Part shown: positions 20,651 to 34,629 of the stretch, piece after piece
How the letters are laid out: each line of letters opens with the position of its first letter
Position numbering within the stretch: the first letter of the stretch is position 1
NCBI GenBank assembly: GCA_028826165.1
Contig: JAPDFW010000145.1
Location: 1-64,000 of the forward strand
DNA length: 64,000 nt
Reading direction: 5' to 3'
Source: Anaeramoeba ignava
Taxonomy: Eukaryota > Metamonada > Anaeramoebidae
Notes under the pieces: generated by a model
Told to the model about the DNA's origin: nothing
Databases searched by the model: none
Seen by the model: the letters and a program-made list of their open reading frames with translations, nothing else
Translations under genes and position numbers: made by a program

Positions 20651-23235
20651 ATTGATTTTCAGATTTATTTTTAGATTTATTTTCAGATTTATTTTCAGAT
20701 TTATTTTAAGATTTATTTTCAGATTTATTTTCAGATTTATTTTCAGATTTATTTTCAGATTTATTTTCAGATTTATTTTAAGATTTATTTTTAGATTTAT
20801 TTTAAGATTTTATTTTACAAAGATTTATTTTCAGATTTATTTTAAGATTTATTTTCAGATTTATTTTCAGATTTATTTTCAGATTTATTTTTAAGATTTA
20901 TTTTCAGATTTATTTTCAGATTGATTTTAATTTTAGATTTATTTTTAAGATTTATTTTTAGATTTATTTATTTTATTTTTAGATTTATTTTAAGATTTAT
21001 TTTTTGATTTATTTTCAGATTTATTTTCAGATTTATTTTCAGATTTATTTTCAATTTAGATTTTTTTTTTATTTTCAGATTTATTTTCAGATTTATTTTC
21101 AGATTTATTTTTAGATTTATTTTCAGATTTATTTTCAGATTTATTTTCAGATTTATTTTTAGATTTATTTTCAGATTTATTTTCAGATTTATTTTCAGAT
21201 TTATTTTCAGATTGATTTTCAGATTTATTTTCAGATTTATTTTCAGATTTATTTTCAGATTTATTTTTAGATTGATTTTTAGATTTATTTTCAGATTTAT
21301 TTTCAGATTTATTTTCAGATTTATTTTCAGATTTATTTTCAGATTTATTTTCAGATTTATTTTCAGATTTATTTTCAGATTTATTTTCAGATTTATTTTA
21401 AGATTTATTTTCAGATTTATTTTCAGATTTATTTTCAGATTTATTTTAGATTTATTTTCAGATTTATTTTCAGATTTATTTTCAGATTTATTTTAAGATT
21501 TATTTTCAGATTGATTTTCAGATTTATTTTCAGATTTATTTTCAGATTTATTTTCAGATTTATTTTTAAGATTTATTTTGATTTTTTTTAAGATTTATTT
21601 TCAGATTTATTTTCAGATTTATTTTCAGATTTATTTTCAGATTTATTTTCAGATTTATTTTCAGATTTATTTTTAGATTTATTTTCAGATTTATTTTTAG
21701 ATTTATTTTAAGATTTATTTTCAGATTTATTTTAAGATTTATTTTTAGATTGATTTTCAGATTTATTTTCAGATTTATTTTCAGATTTATTTTTAGATTT
21801 ATTTTAAGATTTATTTTAAGATTTATTTTTAGATTTATTTTCAGATTTATTTTAAGATTTATTTTCAGATTTATTTTCAGATTTATTTTTAGATTTATTT
21901 TCAGATTTATTTTCAGATTTATTTTCAGATTTATTTTCAGATTTATTTTCAGATTTATTTTTAGATTTATTTTCAGATTTATTTTCAGATTTATTTTTAG
22001 ATTTATTTTCAGATTTATTTTCAGATTTATTTTCAGATTTATTTTAAGATTTATTTTAAGATTTATTTTCAGATTTATTTTCAGATTTATTTTTAGATTG
22101 ATTTTCAGATTTATTTTCAGATTTATTTTCAGATTTATTTTCAGATTTATTTTCAGATTTATTTTCAGATTTATTTTTAGATTTATTTTCAGATTTATTT
22201 TCAGATTTATTTTCAGATTTATTTTCAGATTTATTTTCAGATTTATTTTCAGATTTATTTTCAGATTTATTTTAAGATTTATTTTCAGATTTATTTTCAG
22301 ATTTATTTTCAGATTTATTTTCAGATTTATTTTAAGATTTATTTTTAGATTTATTTTCAGATTTATTTTAAGATTTATTTTCAGATTTATTTTCAGATTT
22401 ATTTTCAGATTTATTTTCAGATTTATTTTCAGATTTATTTTCAGATTTATTTTCAGATTTATTTTCAGATTTATTTTCAGATTTATTTTCAGATTTATTT
22501 TCAGATTTATTTTCAGATTTATTTTCAGATTTATTTTCAGATTTATTTTCAGATTTATTTTCAGATTTATTTTCAGATTTATTTTCAGATTTATTTTCAG
22601 ATTTATTTTCAGATTTATTTTCAGATTGATTTTCAGATTTATTTTCAGATTTATTTTCAGATTTATTTTCAGATTTATTTTCAGATTTATTTTCAGATTT
22701 ATTTTCAGATTTATTTTCAGATTTATTTTCAGATTTATTTTTAGATTTATTTTCAGATTTATTTTCAGATTTATTTTAAGATTTATTTTCAGATTTATTT
22801 TCAGATTTATTTTCAGATTTATTTTCAGATTTATTTTCAGATTTATTTTCAGATTGATTTTAAGATTTATTTTCAGATTTATTTTAAGATTGATTTTCAG
22901 ATTTATTTTCAGATTTATTTTCAGATTTATTTTCAGATTTATTTTCAGATTTATTTTTAGATTTATTTTAAGATTTATTTTCAGATTTATTTTCAGATTT
23001 ATTTTCAGATTTATTTTCAGATTTATTTTTAGATTTATTTTAAGATTTATTTTCAGATTTATTTTCAGATTTATTTTCAGATTTATTTTCAGATTTATTT
23101 TCAGATTTATTTTTAGATTTATTTTCAGATTTATTTTCAGATTTATTTTCAGATTTATTTTCAGATTTATTTTCAGATTTATTTTTAGATTTATTTTTAG
23201 ATTTATTTTCAGATTTATTTTCAGATTGATTTGAT
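20651..23235. repeat. SatC 12-bp minisatellite, main array
   Basis: About 215 units, mostly GATTTATTTTCA, with sporadic TTTTAA and TTTTTA variants and rare GATTGA. The part from 20.8 to 21.75 kb has 1-2 bp indels that break register. From about 21.75 kb to the end it is in perfect 12-bp register, which leaves a 494-codon + strand frame open. That frame encodes only Phe-Arg-Phe-Ile repeats and is not a credible gene. Confidence 0.95.
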
Positions 23236-23334
23236 ATTTATTTATTTGGCTTTTAAAAATGATTTAGAAACTATTGAATAAATAATTTACAAAACAAATG
23301 AATTGATTTATTTTCATTTAAGAAGACAAATAAT
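23236..23334. repeat. SatC trailer
   Basis: TTTGGCTTTTAAAAATGATT, GAAACTATTGAATAAATAAT and TTTCATTTAAGAAGACAAAT, as after the other arrays. Confidence 0.75.
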
Positions 23335-23486
23335 TTATATTTATATTTATATTTATATTTATATTTATATTTATATTTATATTTATATTTATATTTATAT
23401 TTATATTTATATTTATATTTATATTTATATTTATATTTATATTTATATTTATATTTATATTTATATTTATATTTATATTTATATTT
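23335..23486. repeat. TTTATA hexamer array
   Basis: About 25 perfect copies of TTTATA. One frame reads as Ile-Tyr repeats and is not a gene. Confidence 0.95.
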
Positions 23487-24055
23487 TCAATAAATAAAAT
23501 AAAAAGAAATGATTTTTTATTTATTTATTTATTTATTTAACATTTTTGAAATCAAAATCAAAATCAAAATCAAAATCAAAATCAAAATCAAAATCAAAAT
23601 CAAAATAAAAATCATGTAAACTTTGAATGTAATTAATTAATTTATTTATTATTTATTTATTTATAAATTAAAAATTATTTTAGATTTTAATTAATTAATA
23701 AATAAATAAATAAATAAATAAATAATAAAAGATTGAAGTAAATAAATAATATAAACAAAAAAAAATGAAAATAAAAATAAATATAAATATAAACTTTCAA
23801 AGTAATTGAAATTTAGATACAATTCCTTAATTAAAATTATTCTAAATTTAAATAAAAAAAATTGAAAAGAAAAAATGGAAAAAAATGTTTTTGTGGATTT
23901 TTTTTTAAAAAGTGGAATTCATTTTTTCTTCTTCATTTTTCATTTTTTCTTTTTTATATATATAATATATAAATAAATCTATTGAAAATTGAAAAAAATT
24001 TGAAAATAAAAATAAAAATAAAAATAAAAATAAAAATAAAAATAAAAATAAAAAA
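23487..24055. repeat. Spacer before G+C block, copy 2
   Basis: AATAAAATAAAAAGAAATGA, an AAAATC run (23549-23603), ATGTAAACTTTGAATGTAAT, then sequence matching 6040-6467. Confidence 0.7.
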
Positions 24056-24428
24056 GGGGGATGTTCATCTTTGGCAATGTTTTAAGCTTTGAAATTAGCC
24101 ACCCGCCCAAAGAAAAAGCTGGTGTTAACATACTCACCCGAGTCTACGCCCTTATTTATTTCTAATTATTAATTATTAATCAATCCAAATTAAATCAATT
24201 TAAAATCAATTTAATAATTAATAATTCTAATCAAAATTGAACAATATAAGAACAATAATGAAAAGAAATAAATAAGAAACGCGACATTTGTCGTCTTCGT
24301 GTAAAGCCCCAAGTCGTCAACTGAGCCTCCCCGCCGTAGCGTAGCGGAGAGGCCGAAGGCCGGTGCATTGGGGGAGGTGAAGTTGAAAGACATTGGGGCA
24401 TTTACTCGAAAAACGACAAAGTACGCGA
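24056..24428. ncRNA. G+C-richer conserved block, candidate structured RNA, copy 2
   Basis: Family not recognised; strand unknown. It matches 6468-6842 essentially base for base, including the internal AT spacer. The visible differences are a two-base deletion and one A/G change near 24388-24398, in the arm next to the GGGGGAGG strand. The deletion shifts the minus-strand frame, which argues against a protein, and does not touch the paired stretches. The outer complementarity (24280-24294 with 24413-24427) and the GGCC-GAA-GGCC hairpin are intact. Confidence 0.4.
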
Positions 24429-25290
24429 TATGATCCTTTCTTATATTTATATTTATATTTATATTTATATATTTATATTTATATTTATATATTTTATTTC
24501 AAGTAAATTTAATATCTAAATCCAAAAATTACTTTATTAACTAATTTATTATTTGTAAGTTTATTTTAATTTCCAAAAATAAATAAATTAATTAATTAAT
24601 TAATTTTATTCTATTTATAATTAATATTTATTCTAATTTATTTTTATATTTATATTTATATTAGATAAAATGTTTATTTTATTTTATTTTATTTTATTTT
24701 ATTCATCTTCATTTCCAAAATAAAAATAATTCCAAAAAAAATCTAAATTTATATTTATTAATATCTATCATTATTTATAATTATAATTTATCAAAATTAA
24801 TTAATGGAATTTCTTTTTCAATTAAATTAAATTAGATTAGATTAAATTAGATTAGATTTATCTATTATTCTAAATTATTTATCATTTTAAAATTATTTTT
24901 ATTTATTTATTTATTTTTATTTTTTTTTATTTTTAAATAAATAAATTTTGATTTTGGAAAATATCATTAATTGATTAATAAATAATAAAATAAAATAAAT
25001 CAATAATTTATTTCTAATTCATTTTTGTTTTTGTTTTTGTTTTTGTTTTTGTTTTTAATAATTTTTATTTTTAAATTTCCAAATTCATTTTTCATTTTTC
25101 ATTTTTCATTTTTTTCTTTTCAAAGAATATTTATAAATATAAATATAAATATAAAAATTACCTTTAGAAAATGAAAGGAAACACCAAACACTAAAAAATA
25201 TTCAAATTCAAATTAATTTAAAAGTAAATTTAGATTATTAATTTATTTATTTATTTATTTACAATTTAAAAATTTAATTTAAATTCTTAT
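24429..25290. repeat. Spacer after G+C block, copy 2
   Basis: Counterpart of 6843-7700, with the same TTTTTG array and AAAATGAAAGGAAACACC landmark. Confidence 0.65.
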
Positions 25291-25949
25291 TTCAATTATA
25301 AATAATTAAATAATAAATTTAAATTAAATATTTTATTTTATTATTAATTTTATATTTTATTTTAAATTATAAAATTATATTTTTTTATTTTATTTTTTTT
25401 ATTATTAATTATTTAATTAAATATTTTTATTATTTTTATTTCAATTATAAATAATTAAATAATAAATTTAAATTAATTATTTTATTTCTATTATTTATTT
25501 TATATTTATTTTAAATTATAAAATTATATTTTTATTATTTATTTTTATTATTAATTATTTAATTTATTATTTTTTTATTATTTTATTTCAATTATAAATA
25601 ATTAAATAATAAATTTAAATTAATTATTTTATTTCTATTATTAATTTTATATTTATTTCAAATTATAAAATTATTTTATTATTTATTTTTATTATTAATT
25701 ATTTAATTAATTATTTTTATTATTTTTATTTCAATTATAAATAATTAAATAATAAATTTAAATTAATTATTTTATTTCTATTATTAATTTTATATTTATT
25801 TCAAATTATAAAATTATTTTTATTATTTATTTTTATTATTAATTATTTAATTAAATATTTTTATTATTTTTATTTCAATTATAAATAATTAAATAATAAA
25901 TTTAAATTAATTATTTTATTTCTATTATTAATTTTATATTTATTTTATT
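25291..25949. repeat. SatB satellite block
   Basis: About four and a half ~143-bp monomers (TTTCAATTATAAATAATTAA near 25291, 25439, 25588, 25731, 25870). Confidence 0.85.
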
Positions 25950-26455
25950 TATTATTTTTTATTAGGTTAAATAGGTTTTAAATTGAAAATTTTGATTAGT
26001 GCTTTTATTTTTTAAAAACAAAAAAACAAAAATAAATTCATTTTCAAAAACATTTTAATTAATGTAATCTTTATAAAATCAAAAATCAAAAATCAAAAAT
26101 CAAAAATGAAAAGAATTTATAATTAATTAATTAATTAATTAATTGATTCTAAATTAATTAATATAAGATTCAAAAATAATTAACAAAATCTTTTTATTTA
26201 TTTAAAATATCAAAAATCAAAAAATCAAAAAATAATCAATATTAATATTAATAATAATAATATAATAATATTAAAATTAATTTTTCTTTCAATATAAATA
26301 ATCAAAACAAAAAAACTATTCATTAACAAAATAAATTTATTAATATTAATTCTAAATTTTTAATTTTTAATTTTAATTTTAATTTACATTTATTGAAGGA
26401 AATTTCTTGTTGTTCTTGTTGTTGATAATTTAAAACAAAAATAACGAAAAATAAA
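25950..26455. repeat. Linker module L plus SatC leader, copy 5
   Basis: AGGTTAAATAGGTTTTAAAT followed by the leader ending in AAAATAACGAAAAATAAATT. Confidence 0.75.
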
Positions 26456-27066
26456 TTGATTGATTTTCAGATTGATTTTAAGATTTATTTTAAGATTGAT
26501 TTTCAGATTTATTTTCAGATTTATTTTCAGATTTATTTTCAGATTTATTTTCAGATTTATTTTCAGATTTATTTTCAGATTTATTTTCAGATTTATTTTC
26601 AGATTTATTTTCAGATTTATTTTAAGATTTATTTTCAGATTTATTTTCAGATTTATTTTCAGATTTATTTTCAGATTGATTTTCAGATTTATTTTCAGAT
26701 TTATTTTCAGATTTATTTTCAGATTTATTTTCAGATTTATTTTTAGATTTATTTTAAGATTTATTTTCAGATTTATTTTGATTTATTTTCAGATTTATTT
26801 TCAGATTGATTTTCAGATTTATTTTCAGATTTATTTTCAGATTTATTTTCAGATTTATTTTCAGATTTATTTTCAGATTTATTTTCAGATTTATTTTAAG
26901 ATTTATTTTCAGATTTATTTTCAGATTTATTTTCAGATTTATTTTCAGATTGATTTTCAGATTTATTTTAAGATTGATTTTCAGATTGATTTTCAGATTG
27001 ATTTTCAGATTTATTTTCAGATTTATTTTCAGATTTATTTTCAGATTGATTTTCAGATTGATTTGA
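26456..27066. repeat. SatC 12-bp minisatellite, array 4
   Basis: About 50 units, mainly GATTTATTTTCA, with GATTGA variants clustered at both ends of the array. One short unit near 26778 shifts the register and splits the artefactual open frames. Confidence 0.9.
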
Positions 27067-27330
27067 TATTTATTTATTTGGCTTTTAAAAATGATTTAGA
27101 AACTATTGAATGAATAATTTACAAAACAAATGAATTGATTTATTTTCATTTAAGAAGACAAATAACACATAATTTATATTTATATTTATATTTATATTTA
27201 TATTTATATTTATATTTATATTTATATTTATATTTATATTTATATTTATATTTATATTTATATTTATATTTATATTTCTATTTCTATTTCCAATAAATAA
27301 AATAAAAAGAAATGATTTTTTATTTATTTA
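27067..27330. repeat. SatC trailer and TTTATA array
   Basis: Trailer with TTAGAAACTATTGAATGAAT, then about 18 TTTATA units (27174-27285), then AATAAAATAAAAAGAAATGA. This ends the SatA/B/C domain. Confidence 0.85.
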
Positions 27331-28260
27331 TTTGTTAAATTTAGATTACATATTAATATAAATATTTATATTAATAATTAATTAATATTTAATAAATATT
27401 TTATTTATATTCATTATTTATAATTAATATTTATATCTATTTATTTATATTTATATTAATTTATTTTATTCAATTTATTTTAAAATATATTTAATTTAAT
27501 TTTTATTTTTTATTTTTTAATTTGTTAAATTTAGATTACATATTAATATAATATTTATTTATATTTTTTAATTAATATTTAATTAATTAATTTATTTTAT
27601 TTTAAATATTTATTTATATTCATTATTTATAATTAATATTTATATCTATTTATTATATTTAATTTAATTTATTTATTAAATTTATTTTTAAATATGATTT
27701 TATTTTATTTTTAATTTAATTTTTAATTTTTTATTTAAATTTAAATTTAGATTACATATTAATATAAATATAAATATTTATATTAATTAATATTTAATTA
27801 ATATTTTATTTATATTCATTATTTATAATTAATATTTATATCTATTTATTATATTATTTAATTTTAATTTATTCAATTTATTTTAAATATGATTAATTTA
27901 ATTTTATTTTTAATTTTTAATTTGTTAAATTTAGATTACAAATTAATATAAATATTTATATTATATTTAATTAATAATTTAATTAAATATTTTATTTATA
28001 TTCATTATTTATAATTAATATTTATCTATTTATTATATTTAATTTATTTATTCAATTTATTTTAAATATGATTAATTTAATTTTATTTTAATTTTTAATT
28101 TGTTAAATTTAGATTACATATTAATATAAATATTTATATTAGTATTTAATTAATATTTAATAAATATTTTATTTATATTCATTATTTATATAATATTTAT
28201 ATATTTATATCTATTTATTATATTTAATTAATTTATTCAATTTATTTTAAATATAATTAA
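27331..28260. repeat. ~180-bp satellite (Sat180), block 1
   Basis: Five monomers. The landmark TTTGTTAAATTTAGATTACA occurs at about 27331, 27521, 27738 (altered), 27921 and 28099. Monomers share TTTATATTCATTATTTATAA and TTATATCTATTTATTATATT. Confidence 0.85.
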
Positions 28261-28617
28261 TTTAATAATTTTGAAATAAAATTATTATAAAAACAAAAAA
28301 ACAAAAAAACAAAAAAAAAAGGAAATAATTGAACTAATGAATTTTTAATTAAAAATAAAAAGGAGAAAAAATAAAATAAAAAATAAAAATAAAAAGGATA
28401 AAAGAGAAAAATAATTATTTTTTCCCTTTTATTTATTTTTTAATTTAAAATTTAATTAAATTTTTTTAATTAATTTTTATTTAAAATTTAAATTAATATT
28501 TAATTATAAATTATTGGAAAAATCAATCTAAAAATAATAAAATAACAAATAATTATTATTAATATCTATTCAATTATATTTAATTTATTTTTAATTTAAT
28601 TTTATTTTAATTTTTAA
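28261..28617. other. Spacer interrupting Sat180
   Basis: AAAAACAAAAAAAC runs, AAAAAGGAGAAAAAATAAAA and TTTTTTCCCTTTTATTTATT. The AAAAGGAGAAAAA motif is shared with module N further downstream. No gene seen. Confidence 0.5.
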
Positions 28618-29855
28618 TTTGTTAAATTTAGATTACAAATCAATATTAATATTTATATTAGTAATTAATTAATAATTAATAAATATTTTATTTATATTCA
28701 TTATTTATAATTAATATTTATATCTATTTATTATATTTAATTTATTTATTCATTTTATTTTAAATATGATTAATTTAATTTTATTTTAATTTTTAATTTG
28801 TTAAATTTAGATTACAAATTAATATAAATATTTATATTAATTTAAATTAATAATTTAATTAATATTTTTATTTATATTCATTATTTATAATTAATATTTA
28901 TATCTATTTATTATATTTAATTTAATTTATTAAATTTTATTTTAAAATAAAATTTAATTTAATTTAATTTTATTTTTAATTTTTAATTTGATAAATTTAG
29001 ATTACAAATTAATATAAATATTTATATTAATAATTAATTAATAATTAATTAATATTTTATTTATATTCATTATTTATAATTAATATTTATATCTATTTAT
29101 TATATTTAATTTAATTTATTAAATTTTATTTTTAAATATAATTAATTTAATTTTATTTTAATTTTTAATTTGTTAAATTTAGATTACAAATTAATATAAA
29201 TATTTATATTAATAATAAATTAATAATTTAATAAATATTTTATTTATATTCATTATTTATAATTAATATTTATATCTATTTATTATATTTAATTTATTTA
29301 TTAAATTTATTTTTAAATATGATTAATTTAATTTTATTTTAATTTTTAATTTGATAAATTTAGATTGTAAATTAATATAAATATTTATATTAATAATTAA
29401 TTAATAATTTATTAATATTTTATTTATATTCATTATTTATAATTAATATTTATATCTATTTATTATATTTAATTAATTTATTAAATTTATTTTTAAATAT
29501 GATTAATTTAATTTTATTTTAATTTTTAATTTGATAAATTTAGATTACAAATTAATATAAATATTTATATTAATAATAAATTAATAATTAATTAAATATT
29601 TTATTTATATTCATTATTTATAATTGATATTTATATCTATTTATTATATTTAATTTAATTTATTAAATTTATTTTAAATATAATTAATTTAATTTTATTT
29701 TAATTTTTAATTTGATAAATTTAGATTGTAAATTAATATAAATATTTATATTAATAATTAATTAATAATTAATAAATATTTTATTTATATTCATTATTTA
29801 TAATTAATATTTATATCTATTTATTATATTTAATTTATTTATTAAATTTAAATTT
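28618..29855. repeat. ~180-bp satellite (Sat180), block 2
   Basis: Seven monomers at spacing 179-190 bp (landmarks near 28618, 28797, 28987, 29169, 29350, 29530, 29711). Later monomers carry TTTGATAAATTTAGATT instead of TTTGTTAAATTTAGATT, marking a local subfamily. Confidence 0.85.
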
Positions 29856-31100
29856 AATAGGATAATCAATCAAAAAAATGAAAAATGAAAAAAAAAATAA
29901 AATTAAATGTTTTAAGAGAATAAATCTGAATTAATTTTCTTGATGATTGTATATATTAATTTCTTTTGTTATGAGATTTATTGTTATTTAAGATTAAAAA
30001 AAAATGGGATTTGATTGTAAAATTTTTTTTTCTAGTTTGTAATCAGAATAAAATAACATTTTCAACAACAAAAACAAAAACAAAAACAAAAACTTTGAAA
30101 CAATAAAAAAGACAGAAACAATTCAAAATAAACAAAGAAAAAACTTTGAAAAAATAAAAAATATATTCTCACATTCAAACAAGTTTTCAGGAAATCAAAA
30201 TAAAAAGAAAAATCAAAAAAAAAATATCCAATCAAGAAAAAAGAGAGAAATATTTCCTAAAAGGATTAAAACAGATCAGTTAAATTTCATTTCTTTATTG
30301 AGGATAATGGAATAAATGAAATTTTTTTTTTTCAAATTTTTGATTTTAAATTAAATATAATTTTTGATTCTTAATAAGGGTTTAGTTGAGAGAAAAACAA
30401 ATTAATTTGCAAAAAAAAATGAATGAATCTAATAAAAATGAAAGAGAAGGGAAAAAAATAATTTTAATTTATTCAATTTAAAAAAAAACACATTTTATTG
30501 ATTTGATTAATTTACTCAATTTTTCTTTTTTTTTTTTCTTGATTTTTGATTTTTTTCTTTTTTCCCGTAAAATGAGTTTTGAATTGAAGAGAAAAAAAAG
30601 TGATTATTTGCAATTTTAGATAAAATTTATTGAATCAAGTTTATTCAAATATGTATTCAAATTTTTAAAAAATATTTATAACTCACAAATGTATTGAATA
30701 TATATAATTTATTCAAATTTAGATTATAAATTTATATCTAATTAATAATTTATTAATATTCATTATTTATAATAAATATTAATTTCTATTTAATATATTT
30801 AATTTAATATTATTTATTTATTTAATTTATTAATTTCATTCTATTTTAAATATAATTTATTTAATAATTTTATTATTTTTAATTTTAATTTTTATTTTTA
30901 ATAACAAATTCAATCAAATAATAATTTACAAAAATTTAATATTTGCAAATTATTTAATAAAATATTTTTATCATTTAATTTTTTTTAATTGATTTTTATG
31001 ATTTTGTATTGATATTATTTGAAAATATATAAATATAAATATAAATATAAATTTTATTAAATTTTATTTTCTATTTTTGAAATAATGAATTAACATTTAT
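29856..31100. other. AT-rich spacer of ordinary complexity
   Basis: A-rich sequence with an ACAAAA run (30064-30092), AAGAGAGAAATATTTCCTAA and several poly-A/poly-T tracts. No open frame of useful length and no tandem repeat is visible. Confidence 0.5.
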
Positions 31101-32580
31101 TTCTTTTCATTTATTATTATTATCATTTTCAATCCAAAAAAATAAAATAAAAATATATAAAAATATGAATAAAAATATATAAATAAAAATATATTTTATT
31201 TATTAAATATTTTTTGATTTGATTTTCTAATTCTTTTCCATTTTTTTTGGAATAATTAATATTTCTTTTATTCAAAATTTCATTTTAATTTCAATTCATA
31301 TTTATATTTTATTTATAAATAAATAAATAAATATTTTTAAATTTAATTCATTTTAATTTATTTTTATGAATTTAGGGGAAAATAAAAATATATAAATTTG
31401 AAATGAAAAATAATAAATCAAAAATGAATATATAATTAATAAATATATAATAATAAATATCAATTCAAAATATATAATATAAAATGTTTAAAAATAAAAA
31501 TAAATTTTTAAAAGTAGAAATCAAAATAAATAATATTTTTTATCAATTTTATTTCAATTTATATAAATATAAATCAAAAAAAATCAAAATTTATTCCAAT
31601 TTATATATTTCAATAATAAATATTAAATCAAAAATATATTTTATTAATTAAATATTCTTTTTTTTGATTTGATTTTCTAATTCTAATTCTTTTCCATTTT
31701 TGAATAATTAATATTTTTTATTCAAAAATTTCATTTTAATTTCAAACAAATAAATCAATAAAATAAATAAAAATAAAATAATATTTGAATTAATAATAAA
31801 ATAAAAATGAATATTAATTATATTATATAAATATAACAAATGAATATATAATTAATAAATATATAATAATAAATATCAATTCAAAATATATATAATGTAA
31901 AATGTTTAAAAATAAAAATAAATTTTTAAAAGTATAAATCAAAATAAATAATATTTTTTTTATCAACTTTAATTTCAATTTATATAAATATAAATCAAAA
32001 AAAAAATAAAAAAAATCAAATTTTATTCTAATTTATATATTTTAAACATTTTTCAATAATAAATATTAAATCAAAATATATATTCAAAATTAATATAATA
32101 ATATAATCAAATTTATTATCAATATTATATTAATAAATAATATAATAAATATAATATCAGAATAATAAATATATTAATAAAAATATATTTTATTAAATAT
32201 TCTTTTTTTGAATTTGATTTTTATTTTGTAATTCTTTTTATATTTTTAGAATAATTATTTATTTATTTTCATTTATTATTTTTATTCAAAATTTCATTTT
32301 AATTTCATTTACAATTTAATTTATTTTAAATCTAATTTAATTTCATTTTCATTTTCAATTTCAATTTAATTTAGATTTGAATTATAAAATATTTTAAATT
32401 AAAATTAATAAAAATTAATTAATATTAAAATAAATATTTAATTTATTTATTTATATTTTAAATTCAAAATTTGATTTAATAATTTATTTATATATATATA
32501 TTCATTTTATTTGATTTATTTATTTGATTTATTCTTTATTCATTAATTTAAATTTCAATTTAATTTATTGAAAATTTTGA
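31101..32580. repeat. Module M, diverged copies
   Basis: Two overlapping, partly decayed versions of module M (landmarks AATATATAATTAATAAATAT near 31425 and 31848, GTATAAATCAAAATAAATAA near 31932). Confidence 0.6.
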
Positions 32581-33100
32581 AAACAAAAATAAATAAATAA
32601 ATAAATAAAAGATATTTTGAATTTAATTAAAAATAAAAAATAATTTTAATTTAAAGTTTAATTTAATTTAATTTAATTTAATTTAATTTAATTTAATTTA
32701 ATAAAAAGATAAAAATTTATTTTTTGAAATGGAGATTTAAAAATTTAAATTAAAAAAAAAAAAAAATGAAAAAGAATATAAAATTATTTTAAAAAAAAAG
32801 ATAAAAGTATTTTTGAAAAGATAAAAAGTATTTTTGAAATGGAGAAAATATAAAAAAATAAAAGGAGAAAAAAATAAATATAAAATTGATAGTTGTTTTA
32901 ATTATTTTTATTTCTTTATTATTTTATTATTTTATTATTTTATTATTCTTTTATCAAAAATATAAATAATATTTATAAATAATAATTTAATTTTAATTTC
33001 AAAAATAATTAATCTATAAAATATTAAATAATAATTAATATCAATTATTAATTCAATTATATTCAATTTTCAACTTAAAATTTAATTTTAATTTAATTTT
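32581..33100. repeat. Module N, copy 1
   Basis: AAAAGATATTTTGAATTTAA, a TTTAA pentamer run, then GATAAAAAGTATTTTTGAAA and AAAAGGAGAAAAAAATAAAT. It recurs near 37080, 41770 and 57195, each time between two module M copies. Confidence 0.7.
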
Positions 33101-33139
33101 CAATTACATTTCAATTTATATTTTGTAAACAATTTAATA

Positions 33140-33930
33140 AATATTTTTAATTGTAATTTATTTTATTTTCATTTTATTTTGTGTGTAAATAAATTTTGAA
33201 AAATCAAAAAAAATAAAATTAATAAAATAAATAAAAATAAATTTTGAAAATAATAATTGAATTATTAATAAAATAAAAAAATATTAAAATTAATTAATTA
33301 ATTAATTATAAATCAAAATTTATTATTATTAATTATTAAAATAAATAAATTTGAAATGAAAAATAATAAATAAAAATGAATATTAATTATATTATATAAA
33401 TATAATAAAATGAATATATAATTAATAAATATATAATAATAAATATTAATTCAAAATATATATAATGTAAAATGTTTAAAAATAAAAATAAATTTTTAAA
33501 AGTATAAATCAAAATAAATAATATTTTTTTATCAACTTTATTTCAATTTATATAAATATAAATCAAAAAAAAATAAAAAAAATCAAATTTTATTCTAATT
33601 TATATATTTTAAACATTTTTCAATAATAAATATTAAATCAAAATATATATTCAAAATCAATATAATAATGGAATCAAATTTATTATCAATATTATATTAA
33701 TAAATAATATAATAAATATAATATCAGAATAATAAATATATTAATAAAAATATATTTTATTAAATATTCTTTTTGGATTTGATTTTTATTTTAAAAATTC
33801 TTTTATATTTTTAGAATAATTATTTATTTATTTTCATTTATTATTTTATTCAAAATTTCATTTTAATTTCATTTACAATTTAATTTATTTTAAAAATATA
33901 ATTTAATTTCATTTTCATTTTTTCAATTTA
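33140..33930. repeat. Module M (~770 bp), copy 2
   Basis: Defined by TTTTTAATTGTAATTTATTT at the start, then TTGTGTGTAAATAAATTTTG, AAATGTTTAAAAATAAAAAT, CAAATTTATTATCAATATTA and TTTCATTTACAATTTAATTT at the end. No coding potential. Confidence 0.8.
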
Positions 33931-33944
33931 TTTTTCATTAAATT

Positions 33945-34260
33945 TTCAATTTAATTTTGAATTTAAATTTGATTTGAATTTAAATTTAATTTAATTTTAA
34001 TTTGATTTGAATTTAATTTAAAATTTGAATTTAATTTAATTTGATTTTATATATAAAAATTTGAATTTAATTTGAATTGAATTTAATTTGAATTTGATTT
34101 AAGATTTGAATTTAATTTGAATTTAATTTGATTTGAATTTAATTTAATTTAATTTGAATTTAATTTGAATTTTAATTTGAATTTTGAATTTATATTCAAA
34201 TTTAAATTTAATTTGGAATTTAATTTGAATTTAATTTAAATTTAAATTTATTTTTTTTGA
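33945..34260. repeat. GAATTT-type array
   Basis: Loose repeats of GAATTTAATTT and GAATTTG following module M. The same type of array follows M at 38.5, 43.1, 47.3, 56.7, 58.5 and 63.4 kb. Confidence 0.75.
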
Positions 34261-34625
34261 ATTTAATTTAATTTTAAAAAAAAAAAAAAAAATTTTAATG
34301 AAAATTTTCAAATTTTAATTTAATTTTAAAATTTTTTTTTTGATTTGAATTTTAAAACAAAAATAAAAATTTAAAAATTTGGTATATTTTAAATTTTTTT
34401 TTTTTTCAATTCATTTTTTAATTTTTTCAATTTCATTTTAAAAATTTTTCAATTATTTTTAAATTTCATTTTCAATTACATTTTCAATTACATTTTCAAT
34501 TACATTTTCATTTCATTTCATTTTCATTTTCAATTTCAATTTTCAATTACATTTTCAATTTCATTTTCAATTTCATTTTTTTCAATTTCATTTTCAATTT
34601 CAATTTATATTTTGTAAACAATTTA
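34261..34625. other. A/T-rich transition with ATTTTCAATTAC units
   Basis: Poly-A and poly-T tracts, then a few copies of ATTTTCAATTAC (34469-34560), the unit that is expanded at 54.3-55.8 kb. Confidence 0.6.
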
Positions 34626-34629
34626 ATAA

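Noticed and set aside
21750-23234. 494-codon + strand open frame, and similar frames at 9268-9624, 20652-20894, 21212-21496 and 26456-27113
   Set aside because: They are only the translation of the 12-bp SatC repeat (Phe-Arg-Phe-Ile). Openness follows from a stop-free unit divisible by three.
23303-23497. 64-codon Ile-Tyr frame
   Set aside because: TTTATA microsatellite.
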